From contig CAUJGJ010000179.1 of assembly GCA_963170055.1 (NCBI GenBank), forward strand, positions 1,192,101 through 1,212,100: a DNA stretch of 20,000 nt. The letters run 5' to 3'. Under the pieces are notes generated by a model. The model was not told the DNA's origin. It saw only the letters and a program-made list of their open reading frames with translations, and did no database searches. The translations under genes were made by a program, and so were the position numbers. This document shows positions 1-8,988 of the stretch, piece by piece (position 1 is the stretch's first letter; every line of letters starts with the position of its first letter). Origin of the DNA: Halisarca cf. caerulea (lineage: Eukaryota; Porifera; Demospongiae; Chondrillida; Halisarcidae).

Positions 1-198
1 GCACACAGTACAGCACAGCATACGTAGTAGACGAAGCACACAGTACAGCACAGCATACGTGGTAGACGAAGCACACAGTACAGCACAGCATACGTAGTAG
101 ACGAAGCACACAGTACAGCACAGCATACGTAGTAGACGAAGCACACAGTACAGCACAGCATACGTAGTAGACGAAGCACACAGTACAGCACAGTATGC
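1..198. repeat. 35-bp tandem repeat (minisatellite)
   Basis: About 5.6 head-to-tail copies of a 35-bp unit that begins GCACACAGTACAGCACAGCA and ends GTAGTAGACGAA. Units start at 1, 36, 71, 106, 141 and 176. Copy 2 differs by one base (GTGGTAG for GTAGTAG), and the last copy decays after about 20 bases. The window opens exactly at a unit start, so the array may continue upstream. It lies in the raptor intron before the first visible exon, and no gene is seen in 1-589. Confidence 0.95.
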
Positions 199-400
199 AA
201 ATAATGTCAACGCCGACAACATAGTAGCTCCAATAGTTGAACTACAGTAGGTACGTACAGTACCTATAGCTGTGTTGTACTGGTGGTAGTGTTGATGTTT
301 TGTCCACTTTCAGTTTTATGCTGAGATATTTCTACTATGCTTTGTTGTTTAATCTGTTCTGATCACTTCACATGTTTAGCTTTATAGCTGTATATGTATG

Positions 401-403
<3 letters not shown>

Positions 404-479
<76 letters not shown>

Positions 480-552
480 CACACACACACACACACACAC
501 ACAACACACACACACATTACATACACACAACACACACACACACACACACATG
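404..552. repeat. (CA)n compound microsatellite in raptor intron
   Basis: A run of alternating AC dinucleotides, pure to about position 478 and then broken by AACAC and TTACAT interruptions. It ends about 35 bases before the acceptor AG at 588-589 of the first raptor exon in the window. The Thr/His and Cys/Val open frames here are repeat translations, not genes. Confidence 0.95.
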
Positions 553-589
553 CTGTACATATGTACATGCTGTATTTCTTCCCTGACAG

Positions 590-953
590 GAAGTGGTGGC
601 TGCCCTATGTCGTCTGGTCATGTACCACAAGCACCAGTTTGAGATAGTGTCTCTCCAGGCAGTGGATGCCTTCTCAGCTCCATCCATCAAGACGAGCATC
701 ACAGCACAAGGCTGGGTAAAGGTGGATTTGGAGGATAAATCTAGCAGCCACAGAGAGAGAGCTTATGGATTCTCGGGAAATCTCCACCGAAAGAGAACTG
801 ATTCAGACAGCAGTACTGATGATCTGCACAGCAGTTCAGAAGGGCTTTTGGACAGCTTGCCGAAGAAAGGTCCAGGAACGGTGACTCACACGCATGCACA
901 CCATGTGAACAACAGCTTCTACACTAATGTATGGAAGGTGGGTTTGTGGTGTA

Positions 954-1005
<52 letters not shown>

Positions 1006-1761
1006 TGTGCTCATACGTATATATGTACTGTATGTACGTACATGCTTGTTGTAAGTCCATATTCTGTGCATACAGTCAGTATCAAGTATTCATGTATGAA
1101 CATACCAACATACGTAGTTCACAAAATACTATTCTCTGTCTCCTATCACAGGGTCTTCTCAACCTCTCCCGTGACCCCTGTCCTGATGTGGCTGCCTTTG
1201 CCAAGAAAGGTGTTAGTGCAGTGAAGGACTCTGTCAAAGAGCCCGATCCTCCTGCAGTGGTAATCAACAAGGCTGCATCCTTTTCTGCTCCCTCTTCTCC
1301 GATGAAGCACTCTTTCAAGAGAATACTCACAACAAAGTGAGTTTGTGTTGGTGAGGAGAGGGTGTACCTACGAGAGAGTGGTTTGTGCACTCTCACTTGT
1401 AGCTTGTAAGGAAATGTATGTACGTACATATATACGTATGTATGTACGTACGTACGTGTGTGTATGTGCATACACACTGTACATGAGTGTAGCATGCCAT
1501 TCTCCCCTGTTTAATTCCATGCTTTACATGCACAAGCACATACTTACATGCTTCTTAAAATGCATGTTTCATGTACGTACTTATATACATGTATACATGC
1601 ATACAAATGTGTACATGTGTACACGTACATAAGTTGTGTGTGTGTGGGGGTGTGCGGGTGTGGGGGTGTGTGTGTTTGTGTGTGTGTGGGGGTGTTTGTT
1701 TGTGTGGGGGTGTGGGTGTTTGTGTGTGTATGTGTGTGGGGGTGTATGTGGTGTGTGTGTT

Positions 1762-1797
<36 letters not shown>

Positions 1798-1857
1798 TGT
1801 GTGTGGGTGTGTGTGTTTGTTTGTGTGTATGTGTTTGTTTGTGTGTGTGTGTGTGTT

Positions 1858-1956
<99 letters not shown>

Positions 1957-2356
1957 TTGCATGCGTTGTTGAACTCTTTTGAGTACACCTGTCTGTGTGT
2001 GGCTCCTACAAATACCTTATGAACTCTCCGCTCAACAGGACCCAAACAGCCACCCCTCTCATGCTGTCAACCTCACACACTCCAAGACATTCTGAACCTC
2101 TCCTGTCACCTCCACAAGTCCCTGTGAAGAGGGGGACAGTTGACAAGGAGCAGGAGGTGAGGGACACTTCACTTACTGGGTACCACACCCGTCATGCCAT
2201 GTGATACGGGTGCTGTGTGACATGGTCAAGTGCATGTTCTGTTACAGTGTAGAATGCATACGTATGTGTACATTTATTTGTGCATATATGTACGTTGACG
2301 TGAATGTTCTTTATTGAAATTGTGTTTATGTATGTGTGTGTGTTTGCTTGTGTGCT

Positions 2357-2422
<66 letters not shown>

Positions 2423-3651
2423 ACACACACTGAATGTCTAACCTCGCTGTCCTGTCTTCGGTAGAAAGGTTTGTTGTCTGTTGCTGAAGCCTATTTGGTA
2501 CCAGATCAACTTTCTACCAATATTAACTGGTTTGAACCAGTCAGCTCTACCCAGACAGGCCTTCCTGTGTCCATCGCCTCAGAAAGGCTTCACACGATTA
2601 GAGCACACTTACCGCCTTTGTGTATCCAGGTGGTGTTGACCTGTTGCTAGCATGTTGCTGTGGCTAAGATTGTTAGAATTACCAAGCTGTTTGATGGGTG
2701 TTGCTAGGGTGTCCTCAAGGTGTTGCTAGGGTGTCCTCAAGGTGTTGCTAGGGTGTCCTCAAGGTGTTGCTAGGGTGTCCTCAAGGTGTTGCTAGGGTGT
2801 CCTCAAGGTGTTGCTAGGGTGTCCTCAAGGTGTTGCTAGGGTGTCCTCAAGGTGTTGCTAGGGTGTCCTCAAGGTGTTGCTAGGGTGTCCTCAAGGTGTT
2901 GCTAGGGTGTTGTTAGGATGTCTTCAAGCTATTGCTAAGGTGTTGATAGTTGTCCTGTTGTACTCATGTGTCATGTTACTCTCTCTTTTCTCCCTCACTC
3001 TCTCTCTTTCTGTCCAGTCTTCCGAGGGCAGTGAGGGGGAAGACCAGCCTGATGCCCCCACTGGGCTTGAAGCATGCATCGAGACATCGTTCTTCAAATG
3101 GTGTTGTAAATACTTTGCTCACCCAATCATTAAAGTTCAGGTATGTGGTTTTATGTGTACGTACGTGTGTATGTCTTTGTGTGCGTTTATCTGTTAGTAC
3201 ACATTCAACTGGATTTGTGTGAGAATGTTCATCCTACCTTGTACGCACATACGTATATTGTGTGTGCATTTGCGTACTCCTTTGATATTCATCCTGTCAC
3301 TGTCACTGACTGTCACTCATCCTGTCATGACTTAAGCATTTGTATACGTACAGTACATTTTGGCCCAATTCTTCAAGTCCACCTCGTGGTTGTATCCTCC
3401 ATCTCTCTTCTCTCTCTGTCTGTAGAGAACTGGCGATGCTGATCCATATGGAGAGGGCTACTTTCAGCGTGAGTACCGTTTCCTTAGAAACGAGCAATGG
3501 AGGCAGAATGCACAAAAGATCTGCATGAAGGCCGGCAAGATCAAGTACGGGGACCAAATGTTTGTGAACAGAATCACACAAAAGCCACAGGTTCTCAAGT
3601 TTCATCCGTACTACCCGAATCTCACTGTTGCAACTAAGACCTTAATAAGGT

Positions 3652-3731
<80 letters not shown>

Positions 3732-3752
3732 ATATGTGAGTGCATGTGCGTG

Positions 3753-3803
<51 letters not shown>

Positions 3804-4816
3804 ATGTATTTGTGCGTGAATGTATGTATTTGCCCAATTGCATCGTCTGCCTATATGTGTACAAATTTTGCTAGTACATCTGTGCATACATACGGCGTAC
3901 ATACATGTAGTTTCTCAAGGGTTCTAAAGCTTAGTGAAGTCTCATACACTCAGTTTGAAATTTCAAGGAAAATCCAGAAAATTTAAAATCAGGAATCCTC
4001 ACTTTTGGGTTGCCTTCCTACAGCCCTTATATAGTTTTTACTTTCACCAGAAGTGTCTGGAGCGTCCAGAGCAATGTCTATGTGTGTGTCATCAATATGA
4101 CAGACGTTTAGGCGGTACTCAATTCTCAGCTATAATTCGACGAAACTTGCATGTTAGCTCCTCCTTTCATTAGTGAAGAGTCTTTGAGAACAGAAGAGAT
4201 CTTCGAAGTGTTAATTTTGTGAATAGTGACCCTCCCTCCCCTCACCTCCCTTCCACTCCCACCTCCCTTCCACTCCCACCTCCCCTCCCTCCCCCACCTC
4301 CCTTCCCATTTCCACCTCCCTTCCCTCCCCCGCCTTCCTTCCCTCCCCCGCCTCCCTTCCCTCTCCCCCCTCCCTTCCACTCCCACCTCCCTTCCCTCCC
4401 TGTGTTTCCGTATTGTGTGGTGTCATGTGTATCTGTGTACACATGCTGTGTGTGGAGCTGTTGTGAGAATTGATGAGTGTTTACTTCCACTTCCATTGTA
4501 GTGTTTGGGATATTGAAACGGGAACGGACATCTGCACATTTGACAACCACGCTGAGGGTGAGAAGGTTACGGCACTTGAGTACATCAACCCTCATGACCT
4601 CACTTATCTCATGACTGGAACTGGTACGTACATATACATACGTGTGTATCTTTCTGTGTACTTGTACATGTACAAGTATGCAGAAACACACACATGCACA
4701 CCATGCATGCACATGTATATGCATGCAGGCATGCATGCATATACATTACATATACACATGTATGAACACACATACACGTAGAGACACACACACACGCACA
4801 CACACGCACACACACA

Positions 4817-4864
<48 letters not shown>

Positions 4865-4905
4865 CACATACACACACACGCACACACACACACACGCACA
4901 CACAT

Positions 4906-5003
<98 letters not shown>

Positions 5004-5699
5004 CACTGTCTGCTCTGTTTGTGTAGACAAGGGAATCGTTCGTGTGTGGAGGGACTGGATGACTCCAGACTCCACTCCTCGTCTGGTCACGGCCTGGAAG
5101 GCACTCAGTGATACGCTACCTGTTAACAAATGTGAGTCACTGGTAGTGATCAGGTTGGGTGCACTGGGTTTCACTTCTGGTTCCCATTTCTGTTTTGTTT
5201 GCCAGCGGCGGGTTTGGTTTTAAACTGGGATCAGATGAACGGTGTACTGCATGCGTCAGGTGATGTCACACTGATCAGGTTGTGGGACACTCACAAGGAG
5301 ATGAAAATAGTTGTGAGTTTTACAAATATATGCAGTTATGTGTGACGTCTTGTGATGTGCATGTGATTTTAGTGATATATGTACTCATGTGATGTGTATG
5401 TGATGTCATGTGCTGTGCATGTGATATCGTGTGCTTTGCATGTGATGTGATGTGTGTCCAGTTTCATGTGATATACCACACCACTGCGTCATCCAATGGA
5501 CTGTTCATGAGCCTTAATGCTACATATGTATTCCATTCATAGGACATTCCGACCAACGCTGACACTAATGTGACATGCATGGTGACAGACCCACACACAT
5601 ACAGCACAATTGTGGCTGGTTGTGGGGACGGCTCTGTCAGAGTTTACGACAAGAGAATGGCCCCGCAAAGCTGGTTAGTGACCACTAGTGCTGGTCCTC

Positions 5700-5776
<77 letters not shown>

Positions 5777-8119
5777 ATACCATACATACATGTGTACTTA
5801 GTATATATGTATGTACGTACATGCACACACACACACACGCACGCACGCACACACACACACACATACACGCACGCAAATGGGGAAAGAGATGTATGTGAGA
5901 AAGAAATCCTACTCCACACACATCTTCTGTTAACATTTGTATGGTGTTGCTTCTATAGTATGGTTCAGTCCTTCAAGGAACATACTGGATTTGTCGTCAG
6001 CATTCATGCCCAGCACTATGGGAAAAGGCTCATTATGTCAAGCTGGTAAGCCTTCATGTGCTGATAGCAATGTCTGGTAGCCAGCTATGTACATATCAGG
6101 GCCGCATTTAGGGAGGAGGCAAATGCACCCCCCTCCCCTTGGAGATCTGTCCCCCCCCCCCTTGGAGATCTGCCCCCCCCCCTTGGAGATCTGCCCCCCC
6201 CCCCTTGCAGATCTGCTGCCTCCCTAAACTTGTATCTCAGCATATACACTAAGGGTTCCTGAAAGGCAGGATTTATTGGAAAATGGATGAAAAGCAAGCT
6301 TTTATGCTATAATTTAGGACAATTTTCTCAAGACCACTGTCACCAATCCCTTAACCCTCTTGAATTGTACATAACATTGTTACCTACTGTATAATACTCC
6401 CCACATAGCATTGCTACCTATTATCCCCCAGTCTCTATACACCTACGTATACACTCCCATATTGAGTTACCCCCCCCCCCCCCCTCTTAAGATTTTAGGA
6501 AGCTCAATTTGCCCCCCCCCCCCCCAGCCCAGAATCCTGTAAACAGTCTTGCATATGTATGTGTCTTGTTTGTATATTTTTTTACATGTTTGCTGACTTG
6601 TGGGACTACATGTGCGTGTGTGAGTGTGTTTTGCATGTACGTATGTAATATCTACTCTGTTTGTGTGTGTGTGTGTGTGTTCGTGTCTGTGTGTGTGTGT
6701 GTGTGCATGTGTGTGTGTTAGCTCTTAAGATGGTCATATGATTGGTTATTCTAACTTCTTCTTGTCTGTCTACAGCAACAATGGAGATGTTCGATTGTGG
6801 GACATCAGAGCAGCCCAGATGGTCTCCACTCTACCAACTGTTCCTTCCCTCTACATTTGTGATGCTCAGCCTCACGCTCCACTGTTGGCATGGTGAGCCT
6901 ACGGGGTTACCCCTGTAATTAATAGAGTGCGTGTATTGGAAAAGTGAGCACTTGTTTTTATTTTGTTTTGGAGTACATCATATTTTCAATACTTGGAATA
7001 TTGAGTCTTTCCAAGACTACACCCATCTCCATTTTGATTAGCTGTTCATTGCCAGACACCATAGCCATTTTAACCCACTCTTCGTAACAGTTGCACTACC
7101 TCCTCCCCCCCCCCCACACACACACACACCACCACCACCACCACTTGTGCTTGTGCTATGACACACAAGGCACCTGTTTGATCAATGGTGCGTACATTAC
7201 ACCTCACACCTGTTTGTGTTCTGATTGGCTGTTCTCTCTTGTCAGCTGCGCAAGCAACACTCAGTCTATTAAGATCTACAACGTTGACACACTCCAACCA
7301 GCTCAGTCCATTCAGTATCACACTGGCTTCATTGGACAGAAGATTGGACTTACCAAATGTCTGGCCTTTCATCCTCATCATGTGAGTGCGAGTTGTTTGG
7401 GATGCTGTCTTGTAGTGTACTTTCTGTTGTGTGTATGTATTGACATTGTGTTAGATACTCAGCTGTGTGTGTGTGTTTTGGATGCACTTTGTCTAGCAAA
7501 AAAAAATTGAAGGGTCCAACGGAAGAAGTTGATAAGTACATTTTCACCTATTCCTTTTTTTCCCCAATTTAATTTTAGATACACATGCACTTTGTTGTTT
7601 TTACTTTCTAACATTGTGTATGAGACAGACTTTGTTGGTATTAAACTTAAAGCAGTCTCATATCTTAGCAAAGTACATATGAATCTAATGCAAAACTTAG
7701 GAAAAAAGGACTCATTGAAAATGGACTTATCAACTTCTTCCGTTGGACCCTATTAGCCCGTGAAGTAAGAGGTTCACTGTCTCTCTCCTCAAGGCTACAT
7801 TGAAAGGGGACAACTTTCTTGAGAATGATTTTCAAATTTGCATAATACAGTAGAACCTCCTTAAGTCCAACACCCGTAAGACAATCTCCTTCTTAGCACA
7901 AACTAGTTTCCAAGCTCCATTTGGTTTGCTGTAGTGCTCTACAGTACATGTACTATCATGTCCTGATGAGAAGACAATGAGCTGTACCTCTGTGGGTCTC
8001 TAAAGGTTGTCTAATTGTGGTCTGTATCTCATGTTCCATTTCCCCACATTCAGTTGTGGCTGGCTGCCGGGAGTAACGATGCTCTGATATCTGTGTACAC
8101 TTGGGAGAAGAAGCGATGA
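590..8119 (+). CDS. RPTOR: Raptor, regulatory-associated protein of mTOR (C-terminal part, 14 exons)
   Basis: Raptor is the mTORC1 scaffold that recruits substrates and docks at the lysosome. Exons read by me: 590-937, 1152-1336, 2039-2156, 2465-2629, 3018-3140, 3426-3649, 4502-4623, 5027-5131, 5206-5312, 5543-5673, 5959-6045, 6776-6892, 7246-7381 and 8054-8119 (stop TGA). All junctions are GT-AG and keep one frame, giving 677 residues. The start of the gene is upstream of the window. The first exons match the end of the armadillo region (EVVAALCRLV; NVWKGLLNLSRDPCPDV) and the Ser-rich linker (RKRTDSDSSTDDLHSSSEG). The exon at 3018 carries FFKWCCKYFAHPIIK. From 3426 on comes the WD40 propeller: REYRFLRNEQWR, VLKFHPYYPNL, SVWDIETG, DKGIVRVWRDW, LVTAWKALSDTLP, LIRLWDTHKEMKI, GCGDGSVRVYDKRMA, NGDVRLWDIR and LAFHPHHLWLAAGSNDALIS, ending in SVYTWEKKR as in animal raptors. 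Identity is from recalled family sequence. The 2465-2629 exon and the linker are the least certain parts. Confidence 0.93.
957..1009. repeat. (TG)n microsatellite just after a raptor splice donor
   Basis: The (TG)n run begins about 20 bases inside the intron whose donor GTGGGT is at 938. The short intron (938-1151) contains little else. Confidence 0.9.
1635..1955. repeat. GT-rich compound satellite (GTGTGT / GTTTGT / GTGGGG)
   Basis: About 320 bases built only of GT units with regular TTTG and GGGG variants, ending in a pure (GT) run at about 1910-1954. The variant units make it a mixed array rather than a simple (GT)n. It fills much of the raptor intron 1337-2038. The rest of that intron (1337-1634) is rich in palindromic GTAC words and shows no gene. 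Confidence 0.92.
2359..2421. repeat. (TG)n microsatellite in raptor intron 2157-2464
   Basis: A pure TG run that ends in a short inverted CACACAC, so TGTGTG-TCACACAC can fold back on itself. It is about 40 bases upstream of the acceptor at 2463-2464. Confidence 0.9.
2698..2907. repeat. 22-bp tandem repeat (minisatellite), about 9.5 copies
   Basis: The unit is GTGTTGCTAGGGTGTCCTCA followed by AG. Nine copies are almost identical. The array then decays into GTGTTGTTAGGATGTCTTCA-like sequence up to about 2935. It lies in the raptor intron 2630-3017. The near identity of the copies points to recent expansion. An open frame across it (LLGCPQGVARVLLG...) is a repeat translation. Confidence 0.95.
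3654..3800. repeat. (GT)n microsatellite pair directly at a raptor splice donor
   Basis: The exon ends at 3649 and the donor GTACGT runs straight into a pure GT array (about 3655-3717). After a short interruption (CGAGTG...GCATGTGCGTGC) a second pure GT array runs to 3800. Both are in raptor intron 3650-4501. Confidence 0.93.
4230..4402. repeat. Homopyrimidine tract of CCTCCC / CTTCCACTCCCA units
   Basis: About 170 bases with C and T almost only on the + strand, broken by single A's. It is made of loosely repeating CCTCCCTTCC, CACCTCCC and CCGCCTCCC units. It sits 100-270 bases upstream of the raptor acceptor at 4500-4501, so it is far longer than a normal polypyrimidine tract. Confidence 0.9.
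4780..5001. repeat. (CA)n compound microsatellite before raptor acceptor
   Basis: About 220 bases of CA units with scattered GCAC and TACA variants fill the second half of raptor intron 4624-5026 and end 25 bases before its acceptor. The part before it (4624-4779) is rich in TGCATGCA and GTACATGTAC palindromes. Confidence 0.94.
5330..5470. repeat. Degenerate TGTGATGTGCATGTGAT repeats
   Basis: Intron 5313-5542 contains seven or eight imperfect copies of a TGTGATGTGCATGTGAT-like word. They are too diverged for a fixed unit length. No coding signal is seen here. Confidence 0.6.
5700..5875. repeat. (GT)n followed by (CA/GCAC)n in one raptor intron
   Basis: Intron 5674-5958 holds a pure (GT) run (about 5711-5774) and then, after about 50 bases, a CA run with GCAC variants (5825-5875). 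The two are complementary and could form a long hairpin in the pre-mRNA. Confidence 0.9.
6097..6551. mobile_element. Non-autonomous DNA transposon (hAT-like, 5-bp TSD), copy 1
   Basis: A 455-bp element in raptor intron 6046-6775. It starts CAGGGCCGCATTTAGG and ends CAGTCTTG (a decayed CAGCCCTG end). It is flanked on both sides by the 5-bp direct repeat CATAT (6092-6096 and 6552-6556). The same element lies inverted at 19407-19830, with matching interior blocks: the AAGATTTTAGG...GCTCAATTTG block, the TCACCAATCCCTTAACCC block and the C-rich ends. It carries no open frame for a transposase. Four tandem copies of a CCCCTTGGAGATCTG unit separated by poly-C lie at 6133-6215. CAGGG ends and 5-bp duplications fit the hAT5-type group as I recall it, but the class is not proven. 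Confidence 0.8.
6660..6720. repeat. (TG)n microsatellite before raptor acceptor
   Basis: A TG run with a few TC and CA interruptions, about 55 bases before the acceptor at 6774-6775. Confidence 0.85.
7103..7146. repeat. Poly-C / (CA)n / (CAC)n composite tract
   Basis: A run of C's passes into (CA)7 and then (CAC)n within raptor intron 6893-7245. The rest of that intron shows nothing recognisable. Confidence 0.85.
7511..7751. mobile_element. MITE with 36-bp terminal inverted repeats
   Basis: A 241-bp element in raptor intron 7382-8053. The left arm 7511-7546 begins AGGGTCCAACGGAAGAAGTT. The right arm 7716-7751 is its reverse complement. By eye the first 27 bases are identical, base 28 differs and the next 8 match. 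There is no coding capacity. No clean target-site duplication is visible (left flank AATTGA, right flank ATTAGC), so the superfamily is unassigned. Confidence 0.82.
7848..7895. mobile_element. Possible solo end of a pogo/Tigger-like element
   Basis: The sequence TACAGTAGAACCTCCTTAAG resembles the terminal repeat style of pogo-like Tc1/mariner elements. Only one end is visible. This is weak support from remembered terminal motifs. Confidence 0.25.
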
Positions 8120-8743
8120 AGTTCACTTTTCTTTGACTTGTATTATAAAGCTGTGTACAATGCTACATGTGGATGTGTGCTACAGTGTTTGCCTGTTTAT
8201 TCTTGACCCGTGTATTTTTATTCTGTTTAATTTATATTTCCAATTCTCTGAATATTGTAATAATTGATTGGTTTTCAAACTTTATGAACACAGAACTGTA
8301 ATTTTGATTGGAAAATGATACAATGAAATCTTATAGTGAACCTGTGATTCCAAATGTGCGGCTATACTTGGGGACACGTACTGGTTATGCATGTGTGTGC
8401 ATCAATCTGGAGCTTCAAACCACAGCTAGCTTGCAAGATGCATATATCCTGGATCCATAGCCTCCCTGTTGTGAACCTCAGCGATAAGCATCAATTGATC
8501 TTATTCTATGTGTATAATTCTAGACCTCCCAAGCCGGCATGAAGTGTCCTTTATTTGGAGGTTCCTTCTTGTGTAGTGAGCGGCTGAGCTGATAATTGAA
8601 ATAATTATGTAATGATGAAAATTAAACACTCGTGCATGTACCTACTGGTTTATAAATTAATCATAGCGTCAATCCTCTGAAGTGAAATAGCTATGCATTT
8701 CATAATTGCACAAATCATCGTACATGGCATGCATGCATGGGCA

Positions 8744-8914
8744 CAGGTAGAGTCACCCCTGGCTTATCCGAAAACATCGATCCTTTATCCAACCCTCTGC
8801 TGTGAATCAGCTAGAGTACACTGTGTACAATTTACCCTCCTTTATCCAACACCTGATTTATCCGACGCATTTTATATGTGGAACAAACATGGTCGGATAA
8901 ACGTGGGTCCACTG
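8744..8914. mobile_element. Decayed pogo-like MITE candidate
   Basis: The left end (CAGGTAGAGTCACCCCTGGC followed by TTATCCGA) and the right end (GGTCGGATAAACGTGGGTCC followed by ACTG, then TA) are imperfect inverted copies sharing the TTATCCGA core. Inner copies of TTTATCCAAC or TTTATCCGAC repeat between them. TA lies next to the right end as a Tc1/mariner insertion would leave. The left TA is not clear. Confidence 0.4.
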
Positions 8915-8961
8915 TATATATATAATATATTATGCATGTTATGCTGTAGGGTTTTCACGCT

Positions 8962-8967
8962 CACGTG
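8962..8967. promoter_or_regulatory. CACGTG E-box 22 bp before TALE gene start
   Basis: A perfect CACGTG in TCACGTGATC, 21 bases before the ATG at 8989. It is a possible bHLH-Zip (USF/MITF/Myc-Max class) site. It is supported only by the motif and by its position. Confidence 0.4.
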
Positions 8968-8988
8968 ATCCATCAAGCGCCGCCAACG

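Larger units (their letters stand above)
8120..8988. other. Intergenic region, raptor 3' end to TALE homeobox gene
   Basis: No open frame with coding character is seen. It should contain the raptor 3' UTR. No AATAAA follows the stop, and the nearest similar word is TATAAA at about 8142. The right half contains the decayed repeat at 8744-8914 and the putative promoter of the homeobox gene. Confidence 0.6.

Noticed and set aside
1..198. CRISPR-like regular repeats
   Set aside because: Head-to-tail units with no unique spacers in an animal intron. It is a minisatellite.
2698..2907. CRISPR-like or coding repeat (LLGCPQGVARV...)
   Set aside because: No spacers. The frame crosses an intron with good splice sites on both sides, so it is a plain tandem repeat.
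372..5223. Many long open frames of Thr-His, Cys-Val or Val-Cys repeats on both strands
   Set aside because: They are six-frame translations of CA/GT microsatellites in introns. They have no codon-use or domain signal.
6470..6530. Poly-C runs as assembly gaps or errors
   Set aside because: They recur at matching places in the inverted copy at 19407-19830, so they belong to the element, though exact run lengths may be inaccurate.
8965..8988. GTG as start of the TALE protein
   Set aside because: Animal genes start at ATG. The ATG at 8989 has a purine at -3, and the 8 extra residues have no conserved feature.
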